Shown here: in pieces, positions 30,220 to 39,322 of the stretch
How positions within the stretch are numbered: the first letter of the stretch is position 1
Layout of the letters: each line of letters opens with the position of its first letter
Assembly: GCA_938083195.1 (NCBI GenBank)
Contig: CALKCK010000016.1
Span: forward strand, 1 to 64,000
Source: an uncultured Pirellulaceae bacterium
GTDB taxonomy: Bacteria > Planctomycetota > Planctomycetia > Pirellulales > Pirellulaceae
DNA: 64,000 bases
Direction of reading: 5' to 3'
Notes under the pieces: model-generated
Database searches by the model: none
The model's input: only the letters and a program-made list of their open reading frames with translations
Told to the model about the DNA's origin: nothing
Translations under genes and position numbers: made by a program

Positions 30220-30243
30220 AATTTGCCGAGACGAAAAAACATT

Positions 30244-30274
30244 AAAAGCCGAGCTACCTAGCTCGGCTTTTTTT
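30244..30274. terminator. Intrinsic terminator, probably bidirectional
   Basis: GCCGAGCT/AGCTCGGC stem (30248-30255 with 30260-30267), seven Ts on the plus strand, and four As before the stem that give Ts on the minus strand. It ends the glycine-rich gene and may also serve epmA. Confidence 0.85.
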
Positions 30275-30329
30275 ATGCGCGGGGCGAGGAACCCGCATCT
30301 GATAGTTGCCCGCGATTCTGTCAAATACA

Positions 30330-30361
30330 GTCTTTGCAATCAGCCGTCTTTGCAATCAGCC
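30330..30361. repeat. 16-bp exact tandem duplication
   Basis: Two adjacent copies of GTCTTTGCAATCAGCC, followed by the first five bases of a third, between the terminator and the end of epmA. Confidence 0.9.
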
Positions 30362-30402
30362 GTCTTCGCCAATGGATTCATTGAATTTCGACTCAATTAC
30401 GA

Positions 30403-31386
30403 TCATGCCCGGCCTATGGGAAAAGCAATCACGTCTTTGATTTCCTTTAATCCGAGGGCGAGCATGACAAGCCGATCGACTCCGACTGCCACGCCTGCAC
30501 AGGCAGGCAAACCCGATCGCATCGCTTGAAGTAACCGACTCTCCTCTGGCAACAACGGCTGGCCATCCTTCACTCTCTCCTGATTGACGACTGAGTTTCT
30601 TCGAGCAAGTTCATCGGCAGACAATAGTTCATGATAGCCATTGGCCAACTCAACACCATTGACGTATATCTCAAACCGTTCGGCGACCGGCACCTCTTCC
30701 TGGCGAATCACGGCCAGCGCGGCTTGACTGGCGGGCCAATCATAAATAATCACTCCACCGTCATCACCAAGTTTTGGCTCTATTAACCGAGACAGAATTA
30801 AATTTAACCACTCATCGCGGGCCGATGCCTCACATGGCATTTCAATCTCAATTCCATGCTCGAGAGCAACGGACTTAAGATCATTAACAGCACAAGTAAA
30901 TGGATCAACGCCGACGTGCTGTAAAAAGACTTGACGATAGGTGACACGTTCTGTTTTCGGTTGCCTCAAGATTTCCTCGACCAACTCCGCCAATAGGTCC
31001 ATTCCTGTTTCGAGGTTGTCACCAACGCGATACCATTCGAGCATCGTGAATTCAGGATTATGCATCTCACCCGTCTCGCTTTGCCGAAACGCCTTGCCAA
31101 TTTGGTAAATCGCAGTCGCCCCACTTGCTACCAAACGCTTCATCCCAAATTCAGGAGAAGTCTGAAGCCAGAGCATCTCATTTGAATTAGAATCAATACC
31201 AGTGATCTGGTTTTTTGGAATTCCCACAGGATGAAGATGTCGATCAACCACGATATCATGGGAGATCAACGGGGTTTCAACCTCAAAGAACCCTCGATCA
31301 TCGAAAAAACGACGTAGCTTTCGCAAAACATCAGCCCGCTGCTGCAGTACATCGATCTGTGCCGACGGCAGGAAATCGTCATTCAT
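30403..31386 (-). CDS. epmA: Elongation factor P--(R)-beta-lysine ligase
   Basis: Attaches beta-lysine to elongation factor P, which relieves ribosome stalling at proline runs. It is a class II lysyl-tRNA synthetase catalytic core without the N-terminal anticodon-binding domain: 327 residues, beginning in the motif 1 region (LRRFFDDRGFFEVETP), with motif 2 (FRQSETGEMHNPEFTMLEWY) and motif 3 (GVAVGVDRLVMLALG). The missing anticodon domain and length separate it from LysS. Neither efp nor epmB (the aminomutase) is in the window. It is divergent from the ACT gene with only 42 bases between starts. Confidence 0.92.
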   Translation of the reverse strand: MNDDFLPSAQIDVLQQRADVLRKLRRFFDDRGFFEVETPLISHDIVVDRHLHPVGIPKNQITGIDSNSNEMLWLQTSPEFGMKRLVASGATAIYQIGKAFRQSETGEMHNPEFTMLEWYRVGDNLETGMDLLAELVEEILRQPKTERVTYRQVFLQHVGVDPFTCAVNDLKSVALEHGIEIEMPCEASARDEWLNLILSRLIEPKLGDDGGVIIYDWPASQAALAVIRQEEVPVAERFEIYVNGVELANGYHELLSADELARRNSVVNQERVKDGQPLLPEESRLLQAMRSGLPACAGVAVGVDRLVMLALGLKEIKDVIAFPIGRA

Positions 31387-31428
31387 AGCGATTGCTAACT
31401 TTCCATATCTAAAAACAAATGAAACGCA

Positions 31429-31797
31429 ATGAAATTACAGTTTCTTGAGACCACCTATTCTGTTTGCCAGCTCGCTGCCAACACGAGCATCCCAGATTGG
31501 GCCAATTCGTATATGGCGGTCATTCGCACCGACGATGAAACAACGATCATTACCGCAACCGATGCGGTTCCTAAAACGGTCAAGGCAGAGCATGATTTTG
31601 CCTGCTTTCGCGTCACGGGAAAACTCGAATTCGACGTGATTGGCGTTATTGCTGCGATAAGCCAGGTTCTCGCAGAATCAGAGATCCCTATCCTATCAGT
31701 TTCCACCTACAATACCGACTACTTCTTGATCGCAAATGCAAATCTTGATTTAGCACGTTTATCACTCCGCCGTGCAGGATACGAAATACTAAACTGA
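31429..31797 (+). CDS. ACT-domain protein
   Basis: A 122-residue protein whose second half is an ACT-like domain of the type found in CASTOR-like/ACT_7 proteins (HDFACFRVTGKLEFD, GVIAAISQVLAESEIPILSVSTYNTDYFLI). Such domains bind amino acids and regulate a partner. The N-terminal part is a second, less clear half of the same fold. Only one base separates its stop from the SRAP start, so the two are translated together, although a functional link is not obvious. Confidence 0.8.
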   Translation: MKLQFLETTYSVCQLAANTSIPDWANSYMAVIRTDDETTIITATDAVPKTVKAEHDFACFRVTGKLEFDVIGVIAAISQVLAESEIPILSVSTYNTDYFLIANANLDLARLSLRRAGYEILN

Positions 31798-31798
31798 T

Positions 31799-32500
31799 AT
31801 GTGTGGACGCCTAACACTTAGAACCCCAACCTCAGCACTGACGGCCCTCTTTAGTGGCTTGCAGTTCTCTCAACGGGCGTTTCGTTTCAACATCTGCCCC
31901 ACCCACCCCTTACTCTGCGTTCGCCAAGGGAATTCTCTACAATTGGAATCCGTGGATCTCCGCTGGGGCTTGATCCCAGCGTGGACGAAAGAACCCAAGA
32001 TCGGGACAGGCTTAATAAATGCCAGATCGGAAACGGCCGCGAGCAAACCTTCGTTTCGAGATGCATTTCAACACCGGCGTTGCTTAATAATTGCAGATGG
32101 TTTTTTTGAATGGAAAAAAACGGGAGCCACCAAACAGCCATTTTATATTTGCAGGAAAGACCAGCAGCCATTTTGCCTCGCCGGACTATGGGAATCGTGG
32201 CAGGATGAAAACCACCCCACTCAAGCTCCTACTCAAACCTGCACGGTTCTAACTACTTCGGCAAATGACTTTATGGCTCCCATGCATGACCGCATGCCAG
32301 TGTTCCTTGAACCAGATCAATTTGAACGCTGGCTCGACAAGTCAAACCCTCTCGCAGAACCCACCCAACCAATGATGTCTCCACTCCGCACCGACTCACT
32401 GCAGGCCTACCCAGTCTCCACATTAGTCAATCGCCCCAACAATGACTCCAAAGAGTGCATCGCTCGCTCGAATGAGCCAATCCAGCAGAACCTGTTTTAG
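31799..32500 (+). CDS. SOS response-associated peptidase (SRAP, YedK/HMCES family)
   Basis: Shields abasic sites in single-stranded DNA by forming a covalent thiazolidine link through Cys2, and then self-releases. The 233 residues keep all key positions: C2 (MCGR, exposed after Met removal), N74 and R76 (INARSET), E104 (GFFEWKK) and H163 (MHDRMP). Start at 31799 is certain because Cys must be residue 2. It is the second gene of a pair with the ACT protein. No LexA-like box was recognised upstream. Confidence 0.93.
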   Translation: MCGRLTLRTPTSALTALFSGLQFSQRAFRFNICPTHPLLCVRQGNSLQLESVDLRWGLIPAWTKEPKIGTGLINARSETAASKPSFRDAFQHRRCLIIADGFFEWKKTGATKQPFYICRKDQQPFCLAGLWESWQDENHPTQAPTQTCTVLTTSANDFMAPMHDRMPVFLEPDQFERWLDKSNPLAEPTQPMMSPLRTDSLQAYPVSTLVNRPNNDSKECIARSNEPIQQNLF

Positions 32501-32525
32501 CCGCTTGTCATCAAGCCGCTAGAAC

Positions 32526-33995
32526 TCACTTGCCCAAGGGGTCACCACTTTTTGACATCCATTGTTGGAGCGATCCGAACATTTGATCAATCCGGTCAGT
32601 GTATTTTGGGTTGCCGATCAAATCGTTAGTTTCCCATGGGTCGTTTTTCAGATTAAATAATTGTTTGCGGCCACTATGGGTGTAATACAACAATTTCCAC
32701 TCACCTTCTCGTACAGCCCGAACACCCTTAGGGACCTTCACATTGGGCATGTACGCACCAAACACGCGATCCAATCCCTGACTGTCACCGCGAATCACAC
32801 TCGCAAATTCAAATGGCTGGGTGTACTTCGGAGCATTAAGCCCTGCGAACGATGCGAGGGTGGGATACAGCCCATGAAGATAGGCAAGCCCAGCCCTCGT
32901 TTCTCCCTCGGGGACTCCAGGACCCGCCAGAATCATTGGCACCCGCCATGATCCGTCATACAAATTTTGTTTTCCCATCAGCCCATGCTCACCAACGGCT
33001 AACCCATGATCTGCAGTGAAAAGAATTAGCGTATTGTCTAACTCACCCATCGCTTTCAATTTTTCAATCAACTGCCCAATGCGATCGTCAATCTGTGCGC
33101 ACATGGCAAGGTAAATTGCTCGCTCTCGGCGAACCGTTTCGGGACGGTGCGGAGGCTTGTACACCATCTCATCCCTGACCTTCATATCACCGTTATCGAA
33201 CGGATGAATTCGCAAATAATTCGGTGGCTCTTTCACGTCGGTAAAACGACTTAGAATTTCATCAGGGACATGCCTTGGATCATGGGGAGCATTGGTTGAA
33301 ATGTACATCATGAACGGCTTTTTTCGATCCCATGTCTGATCCAGAAACGACTCGGCCGCATCGTAAAAAACATCCGTACTCCATCCCTTTGACTGATGCT
33401 TTTCAATCTTTCCTTCCCTATTAATCCGAACACCACTCGGATCCATCATTCCAATTTCAATCGCGTTATCTCTGGCCCCCCCTCGATCCCGAAGATTAAA
33501 GGGCAGCATTCCACCGGTCACCGCTTCCGCGTGATCAAAGCCTCGCAGCAATGCCGCGTTGCCGTTATGCCATTTACCAGTGGCAAATGTATCCCAGCCT
33601 TCGTTTCGAAATTGCTCTGGCAGTAGCGTGTCGGGCGTATTCAATTGTGCGGGCCCCTGGTAGCTCAACTCGCTTGGCGTAACCGACCAGAGTGCCCGGC
33701 CCGTTAATAGCATCGCTCGACTACAAGTACAAATCGCACCACTAAAACCACCTTGATGCACCGTATTGCTCATGACAGTGCCACGTTTCGCCAAGGCATC
33801 AATATTAGGTGTCAGCGATTGCTGTCCCCCCGTGGCAGTTACGCAATGACGACTAAAATCATCGGTCATGAGCACCAACACATTGACCGGTTTCTCCCGA
33901 TCGGGACGACCGTCTTCGGCGACTAAGCTAGCGCCTCCCACTCCCAAACAGACCAACTCGGACACTACAAAAATCAGTGCAAATTTTAGTTTCAT
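32526..33995 (-). CDS. Secreted sulfatase
   Basis: A 489-residue exported type I sulfatase that hydrolyses sulfate esters. A signal peptide covers about residues 1-26. Metal ligands appear in LVLMTDDFSRH (about 40-50); the formylglycine motif is C89-T-C-S-R93, with cysteine at the third position where many have proline or alanine; ADHGLAVGEHGLMGKQN supplies the other metal ligands and a lysine. The GEHGLxGKQNLYD block is typical of choline/iduronate sulfatase-like enzymes. Substrate unknown. It is divergent from a Gfo/Idh/MocA gene across 272 bases. No maturation enzyme is in the window. Confidence 0.92.
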   Translation of the reverse strand: MKLKFALIFVVSELVCLGVGGASLVAEDGRPDREKPVNVLVLMTDDFSRHCVTATGGQQSLTPNIDALAKRGTVMSNTVHQGGFSGAICTCSRAMLLTGRALWSVTPSELSYQGPAQLNTPDTLLPEQFRNEGWDTFATGKWHNGNAALLRGFDHAEAVTGGMLPFNLRDRGGARDNAIEIGMMDPSGVRINREGKIEKHQSKGWSTDVFYDAAESFLDQTWDRKKPFMMYISTNAPHDPRHVPDEILSRFTDVKEPPNYLRIHPFDNGDMKVRDEMVYKPPHRPETVRRERAIYLAMCAQIDDRIGQLIEKLKAMGELDNTLILFTADHGLAVGEHGLMGKQNLYDGSWRVPMILAGPGVPEGETRAGLAYLHGLYPTLASFAGLNAPKYTQPFEFASVIRGDSQGLDRVFGAYMPNVKVPKGVRAVREGEWKLLYYTHSGRKQLFNLKNDPWETNDLIGNPKYTDRIDQMFGSLQQWMSKSGDPLGK

Positions 33996-34267
33996 AATTA
34001 ATCAAACATGTTATTTGTTTTACAAAAAAACCGCTTCCTCATTGTAGGGTGGAACGCAATGAAAGCCAATTTTAAATTCTTGCTTCGCCAATTTTACCTT
34101 GTCCATTCAGCAAATACTTAGAATGCATCGATCGCCATGTTCCAACCACCAGAGAAGCTGACCTGCAAGTTCTACTAAATTTTCAGTTTTAGCCGATAAC
34201 TTTTCCCGCCTCTTACAAAACTGCTAAACTAATCGTCGACAATTCAAACCACCCATGGAGTGAACAA

Positions 34268-35587
34268 ATGCTGAAAAAAATTGATCGACGCCAGGCATTA
34301 AAAACGGGTCTCGCTATTTCCAGCCTCGGTTTCGCGACAGGGCGTGTCCAAGGCTGTGGACTTAATGAGAAATTACGAACAGCGCACATTGGAGTCGGCG
34401 GGATGGGCGGGGCGGACTTGGGTTCGATTGCCTCCCATTCCCAAGTTGAAGTCGCTGCACTTGTAGACGTCGATGCAAACACACTCAAAGGTGCTTCACA
34501 AAAACATCCTGGCGCAGAAACGTTTGCTGACTATCGTGAGATGCTTAGTAAACTGGGTGACAAAATTGATGCCGTTGTGATCTCTACACCGGATCACACC
34601 CATGCCCCCGCAGCGATGTCGGCTTTGAACCTTAGCAAACCCGTCTATTGCCAAAAACCACTCACTCACGAGGTTTTTGAAGCAAGGAAATTACGAGAAG
34701 TCGCAGAACAGAAAAATCTCGTTACGCAAATGGGAATTCAGGTCCATTCCAGTGCGCCCTACAGAAGGGCCGTTGAGATGATTCAAAGCGGTGTGATTGG
34801 AAAAGTCAGCGAAGTTCATGCCTGGTCAAATAAAAACTGGGGTTATGACGGCGGTCCCATTGAAAAACGAGCTGGTGGACCACCTGCTCAACTAAATTGG
34901 GATTTGTGGCTGGGCGTCACGGCCAAACGCCCCTATTGCGACAACATTTATCATCCAGGCAGCTGGAGGAAAATGATTGACTTCGGAACTGGAACACTTG
35001 GTGACATGGGCGTTCATATTTTTGACACCCCTTACGCTGCCTTAAAATTAACTGCACCCAAATGGGCAAAAACTACCTGCAGAAAACCCACCGGAGTTGG
35101 GCACCCAGAAAAAAACATTGTCGAATATGAGTTTCCTGGGACAGAATTTACGACGGATTCCATGACCTGGAAATGGTACGACGGCGGCTATGCCCCTCCC
35201 AAAGATCTTGATTTACCCCAGGGACTAAAGCTACCCGGCCAGGGGGCACTCTTCCTCGGAGAAAATGGACAGATGCTACTGCCACACGTTGGCGAAGCAC
35301 AACTATTTCCCCTGCAACAATTCAAAGACTACCAGCGACCGGATATCGGAAATAATAATCATTATCACCAATGGGTTGATGCCTGCCTTGGAAACGGCAC
35401 GACCAGTGCTGATTTTGGCTATGCAGGCCCGCTTACCGAGGCGTTGCTTCTAGGTGTCGTCGCGAATCGATTCCCCGGACAAACACTAAACTGGGATGCC
35501 GAAAATTTGAAAGTTACCAACCTTGATGAAGCGAACCATTTAATCAAACGCAACTACCGCGCAGGCTTTGAAGTCTCAGGGCTTTGA
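34268..35587 (+). CDS. Gfo/Idh/MocA-family oxidoreductase, exported via Tat
   Basis: A 439-residue NAD(P)-dependent sugar-type oxidoreductase. The N-terminus (DRRQALKTGLAISSLGFATG) looks like a twin-arginine signal, as is usual for planctomycete members. The Rossmann fold begins at HIGVGGMGGADLGS (about 38-50), followed by STPDHTHAPAAMSAL and the family motif KPLTHEVFEAR with the catalytic lysine. The C-terminal beta domain carries GDMGVHIFD, with the usual histidine. Substrate unknown; placement opposite a sulfatase suggests use on sugars from sulfated polysaccharide, which is inference. The S9 peptidase gene follows on the same strand after 89 bases. Confidence 0.9.
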   Translation: MLKKIDRRQALKTGLAISSLGFATGRVQGCGLNEKLRTAHIGVGGMGGADLGSIASHSQVEVAALVDVDANTLKGASQKHPGAETFADYREMLSKLGDKIDAVVISTPDHTHAPAAMSALNLSKPVYCQKPLTHEVFEARKLREVAEQKNLVTQMGIQVHSSAPYRRAVEMIQSGVIGKVSEVHAWSNKNWGYDGGPIEKRAGGPPAQLNWDLWLGVTAKRPYCDNIYHPGSWRKMIDFGTGTLGDMGVHIFDTPYAALKLTAPKWAKTTCRKPTGVGHPEKNIVEYEFPGTEFTTDSMTWKWYDGGYAPPKDLDLPQGLKLPGQGALFLGENGQMLLPHVGEAQLFPLQQFKDYQRPDIGNNNHYHQWVDACLGNGTTSADFGYAGPLTEALLLGVVANRFPGQTLNWDAENLKVTNLDEANHLIKRNYRAGFEVSGL

Positions 35588-35676
35588 TTGGTAACCAATG
35601 AATTTCGAATTGGAGTGCTGAGGTTCCATTCACGAAACCTCAAGCACACCATTACCCCCAATTTCAAAACAATATT

Positions 35677-38166
35677 ATGATTCAACGTCATTGCATCACT
35701 GTCCGCATTCTCGCATTCGCAATCACCCTAACAGTGCTTTTCGGCCAGTCGCGAGGCCAAGATCTTCACTGGTCCGCCGATGGGAAACAGGGTTGGTTCC
35801 AACAACCGGACGACTCGGGAAACATGCAATTCCACGTCCTCGATGCCGAAAAAAAATCTTCGCAGATTGTGATGGATCAATCTTGGTTCAAGCAACAGAG
35901 TGGAAAAAAAACAGTCACCGACATTTACCCCACTGAACAACCAAGCATTTTCTTAATTCAGTCCGGTCGAACTCTCTACCGAATCGATGGTCAAAATAAA
36001 ACAAGTGAGTTACTTGACCCCGCATTAATTCGGCAGCATCGCCCTCGATTGTTCCTTCCACCCAAATCCGGTCCACGGGGAACATCGACCCACATCACGA
36101 TGGATAACCAAACGGATTACAAAGTCGAAACTTTTTGGGTTTCCGAAACTGGCAAAGAACGGGCGTACGAAGTTCTAGCACCGGGCCAGCAAATCAAACA
36201 ACAGACGTATGTTGGACATGTCTGGTATTTAAAACGAAATGGCAAACCAATTGGGTGCTTTACTGTTCGGCCGGATGACTATGTCGTCTTCGACAAAGAG
36301 TTTCTCGATGACATCCAATTCAACTCTCGCCCGCGCACCCAAAACTCTCGTCAACTGGCAAGTCCTTTTATGCGCCGCGAGCCTCGATCACCTGATCAAA
36401 AATGGGAGGTACTGGTTCGAGATCATAATCTTTGGATTCAACCCAAGGGAGACGAATCATCAAAATCTCAATTAACACAAACTGGAACAGAAAAAAATAC
36501 GTTCCGTGACATTGGCTCAGGGACGCGATGGTTAACAACTTCCTCTCGAAACCCTGATCAATGTGACATCCGCTGGTCTCCCGACTCCAAACGATTTGTT
36601 GGATTCCAAACACCCGTCGCGCCGGAAAATCGCGTGTACTACGTCGAATCGAAACCTAAAAACCAACTCCAGCCTCTGCTAAGGTCTTATCGATACCCTA
36701 AACCAGGAGACACCCTTTTATCGCCTCGGTTAAGACTGTTTTCAATCGAATCTAAAACAGAAATTCCAGTTTCAAACCAACTCTTTGACAACCCGTTTTG
36801 GATTCGATTTCTAGGTTGGTCTAACTCTGGCGATCGATTCCGGATTCTCTACAACGCTCGAGGGCACCAAAAATTAAAATTGCTGGAAATCAATGCTAAC
36901 GATGGCTCAGTCAAGACGCTTATCGAGGAAACAAGCCAAACCTTTATTCACTACTCAGACTCGGGAAAGTCAACCTTTCGAGATTTACCGAATAACAAAA
37001 TCCTCTGGGCTAGCGAGCGCAGCGGCTGGAATCACCTTTACCGATACGACCGTGACGATGGCACATTAATCAATGCCGTCACCTCAGGTGATTGGAATGT
37101 TAAAAGAATTCATAAAATTGATATGGAGCGAGAAACAATTTGGTTTTATGCAGTCGGCATCTACCCTGACCAAGATCCTTATCACGAACATTTCTGTTGT
37201 GTTAAATTCGATGGCAGTGATTTAACCATTTTAACCGCTGGCGACGGCACGCATGAAATCCAGTTCCAGCCAAATCAAGACACTTTTATCGACACCTATT
37301 CCCGTGTCGACATGGCGCCCGTCAAGGAATTGAGAGACAGCCAAACTGGCAAGCTCATCGCACAACTGGGTCGGCAAAACACAGAAAAACAGTTTGGTAA
37401 AAGAAAGCTTACCGAACGGTTTGTTGCCAAAGGGCGAGATGGCAAAACCGACATTTGGGGAATCATCCACTGGCCAATTAATTTTGATCCATCAAAAAAA
37501 TACCCCGTTGTCGAGAACATCTATGCGGGGCCGCATGACCACCACGTCCCAAAATCATTTCGTACTGGCTATGGCCAGCGCCACAGGATCGCGGATGCAG
37601 GAATGATTGTCGTTCAGATTGATGGAATGGGAACGGCTTGGCGATCCAAAGCGTTCCATGATGTTTGCTTTAAAAATCTTCGCGATGCCGGATTCCCGGA
37701 TCGCATTGCCTGGCTAAAAGCGGCTTCCCAAAAATTTCCTCAGATGGACTTATCGCGTGTTGGGATTTATGGTGGTTCGGCTGGCGGACAAAATGCGATG
37801 GCAGCCTTACTATGGCATAACGATTTTTATAAAGTCGCGGTTGCCGATTGTGGATGTCACGACAACCGGATGGATAAAATTTGGTGGAACGAGCAGTGGA
37901 TGGGGTGGCCCGTCGACGCCAGTTATCAACAAAACTCCAACATGGAGAACGCTCACCTTCTAAAAGGCAAGCTCATGCTCACCCTTGGAGAACTCGACCA
38001 AAATGTTGATCCGGCCAGCACAACCCAGGTGGTTGGTAAATTAATCGAACATGACAAAGATTTTGAGTTCGTGTTGATTCCCGGCAAGGGCCATGGTGCG
38101 GGTGAATCACCATGGGCCGCTAAAAAACGGCTAAGGTTTTTGAAGCAGCATCTTGGGGCAGAATAA
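35677..38166 (+). CDS. S9 prolyl oligopeptidase-family peptidase with an inserted VHL-like domain
   Basis: An 829-residue exported serine peptidase of the DPP IV type. Signal peptide to about residue 27 (QSRGQ). A beta-propeller region (about 230-560) precedes the alpha/beta-hydrolase domain (about 575-829) with catalytic S701 (YGGSAGG), D774 (GELDQNVDP) and H806 (GKGHGAG). Residues about 138-203 differ from the propeller: ITMDNQTDYKVETFWV, YEVLAPGQQIKQQTYVGHVW and a following IGCFTV strand match the layout of the von Hippel-Lindau beta domain, including its N-x-T/S, L-x-P-G and Y-x-G-H-x-W motifs. It cleaves short peptides, probably in the periplasm. The catalytic assignment is secure; the insert is by-eye similarity. 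Confidence 0.9.
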   Translation: MIQRHCITVRILAFAITLTVLFGQSRGQDLHWSADGKQGWFQQPDDSGNMQFHVLDAEKKSSQIVMDQSWFKQQSGKKTVTDIYPTEQPSIFLIQSGRTLYRIDGQNKTSELLDPALIRQHRPRLFLPPKSGPRGTSTHITMDNQTDYKVETFWVSETGKERAYEVLAPGQQIKQQTYVGHVWYLKRNGKPIGCFTVRPDDYVVFDKEFLDDIQFNSRPRTQNSRQLASPFMRREPRSPDQKWEVLVRDHNLWIQPKGDESSKSQLTQTGTEKNTFRDIGSGTRWLTTSSRNPDQCDIRWSPDSKRFVGFQTPVAPENRVYYVESKPKNQLQPLLRSYRYPKPGDTLLSPRLRLFSIESKTEIPVSNQLFDNPFWIRFLGWSNSGDRFRILYNARGHQKLKLLEINANDGSVKTLIEETSQTFIHYSDSGKSTFRDLPNNKILWASERSGWNHLYRYDRDDGTLINAVTSGDWNVKRIHKIDMERETIWFYAVGIYPDQDPYHEHFCCVKFDGSDLTILTAGDGTHEIQFQPNQDTFIDTYSRVDMAPVKELRDSQTGKLIAQLGRQNTEKQFGKRKLTERFVAKGRDGKTDIWGIIHWPINFDPSKKYPVVENIYAGPHDHHVPKSFRTGYGQRHRIADAGMIVVQIDGMGTAWRSKAFHDVCFKNLRDAGFPDRIAWLKAASQKFPQMDLSRVGIYGGSAGGQNAMAALLWHNDFYKVAVADCGCHDNRMDKIWWNEQWMGWPVDASYQQNSNMENAHLLKGKLMLTLGELDQNVDPASTTQVVGKLIEHDKDFEFVLIPGKGHGAGESPWAAKKRLRFLKQHLGAE

Positions 38167-38201
38167 CACAACGCCCGATCCGCTTCACCTAAAAATCTTG
38201 A

Positions 38202-39290
38202 TTACTTTTCCGGCTCGGCAGGCGTTTCAATGTTGGCGGGGTTTTGAACCTCGGCAGGTTTTTCAGAACGGACAGATTGGTAAAGTTTCGCCAACTTTAG
38301 CAAGACAGGCTCGATCGACTGATAGTAACTTGCCTCGCCTAGTGCATCTTTTTTCTGACGTAACAATTCCAACTCTCGTTCTAGTTGTTCACGATTTTCT
38401 CGCTGTTCAATGGTTAATTCCGCCTCTGTGCCGCGGCGGATTAAGAACACCTGATTCGAGACGAAACCATCTGGCTCGTTCGCCTTGGATTTTTTTACCG
38501 TCCGAGTCCCCTGAAACCAATCCGAAGGCGTCCCCTTCCCGTCACCATTATCATCAATCATCGCCAACTCTGTGGCCAGACGAGTCTCTTGTAAGTAAAA
38601 CTCCTGCGTCTGAGAGGAAGCCGCCACAACCGCTTCCAACAAAGACGTTTGCAAATCTTTATCGAGATCGTACGCTGGGTCATCAATTGCCTTCGACAGG
38701 TATTCCCCAAATCTTGCAAAATTTCGCTGAGCACTCGACTTGGTCGCCGTAATGACCACACGATTAGGATCCTTGAGTTTTCCAACAAACCCACCACTCG
38801 AAGATGCACAGTTTACAACAATCGTGCGTGCCTTTTTATCAGTCAACCATTCGTGCAATTGCACCGCAGAGAGATCCGGTCCTCGCAGATTAAATTTAGA
38901 GACCTTTCCATCGTCAGTTCCATGCCCAATTAAGACCACCCATAACTCAGCGGTCGCGTCTCCTAAATTTGAAAGTTCTTGCTCCAATCGCTGCAGATCA
39001 TTTTGCCCCGCTGGATTATCCCCTGTACCAATGCACACGAAATCAGGGCCCGTATTGCCAGCCGAAGTAATCGCTGACTTCCAATTGTCTGCCCAACTTT
39101 CGAACTGTAGTTGGTAATCGTCACTCCCCCCCGTGCCTACTACGACAATTACCTTTTGCTCCTTTTGCTTTTGCTCCTGACCAAATAGATCCCCGCAACA
39201 TAAAAACAGGCCTGCCACCAAACACAGCGTCCCTGCCTTTTGGCAGAGAACCTTCCAACTCTTCGCTGCAGAAATCAATGGCCTAATCAT
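38202..39290 (-). CDS. Secreted caspase/legumain-fold (clan CD) cysteine peptidase-like protein
   Basis: A 362-residue exported protein, last gene of the eight-gene cluster. A signal peptide (to about residue 38, LFGQ) is followed by an alpha/beta fold with the clan CD dyad: H123 in WVVLIGHGTDDG and C161 in IVVNCASSSGG, each after a hydrophobic strand. Then VVITATKSSAQRNFARFGEYL matches the strand and helix that follow the cysteine in C13 and related caspase-like proteins. A coiled coil (about 290-340) and a Pro/Glu tail end it. Start at 39290, 32 bases after the upstream stop, avoids a long overlap. Protease activity is inferred; no substrate is known. Confidence 0.8.
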   Translation of the reverse strand: MIRPLISAAKSWKVLCQKAGTLCLVAGLFLCCGDLFGQEQKQKEQKVIVVVGTGGSDDYQLQFESWADNWKSAITSAGNTGPDFVCIGTGDNPAGQNDLQRLEQELSNLGDATAELWVVLIGHGTDDGKVSKFNLRGPDLSAVQLHEWLTDKKARTIVVNCASSSGGFVGKLKDPNRVVITATKSSAQRNFARFGEYLSKAIDDPAYDLDKDLQTSLLEAVVAASSQTQEFYLQETRLATELAMIDDNGDGKGTPSDWFQGTRTVKKSKANEPDGFVSNQVFLIRRGTEAELTIEQRENREQLERELELLRQKKDALGEASYYQSIEPVLLKLAKLYQSVRSEKPAEVQNPANIETPAEPEK

Positions 39291-39322
39291 TGCGATCCAT
39301 TCTCTATTTTGTTTTAGTGATC

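Noticed and set aside
38153-38752. 199-residue plus-strand frame overlapping the S9 and caspase-like genes
   Set aside because: It is antisense to the caspase-like gene, which has a signal peptide and catalytic motifs.
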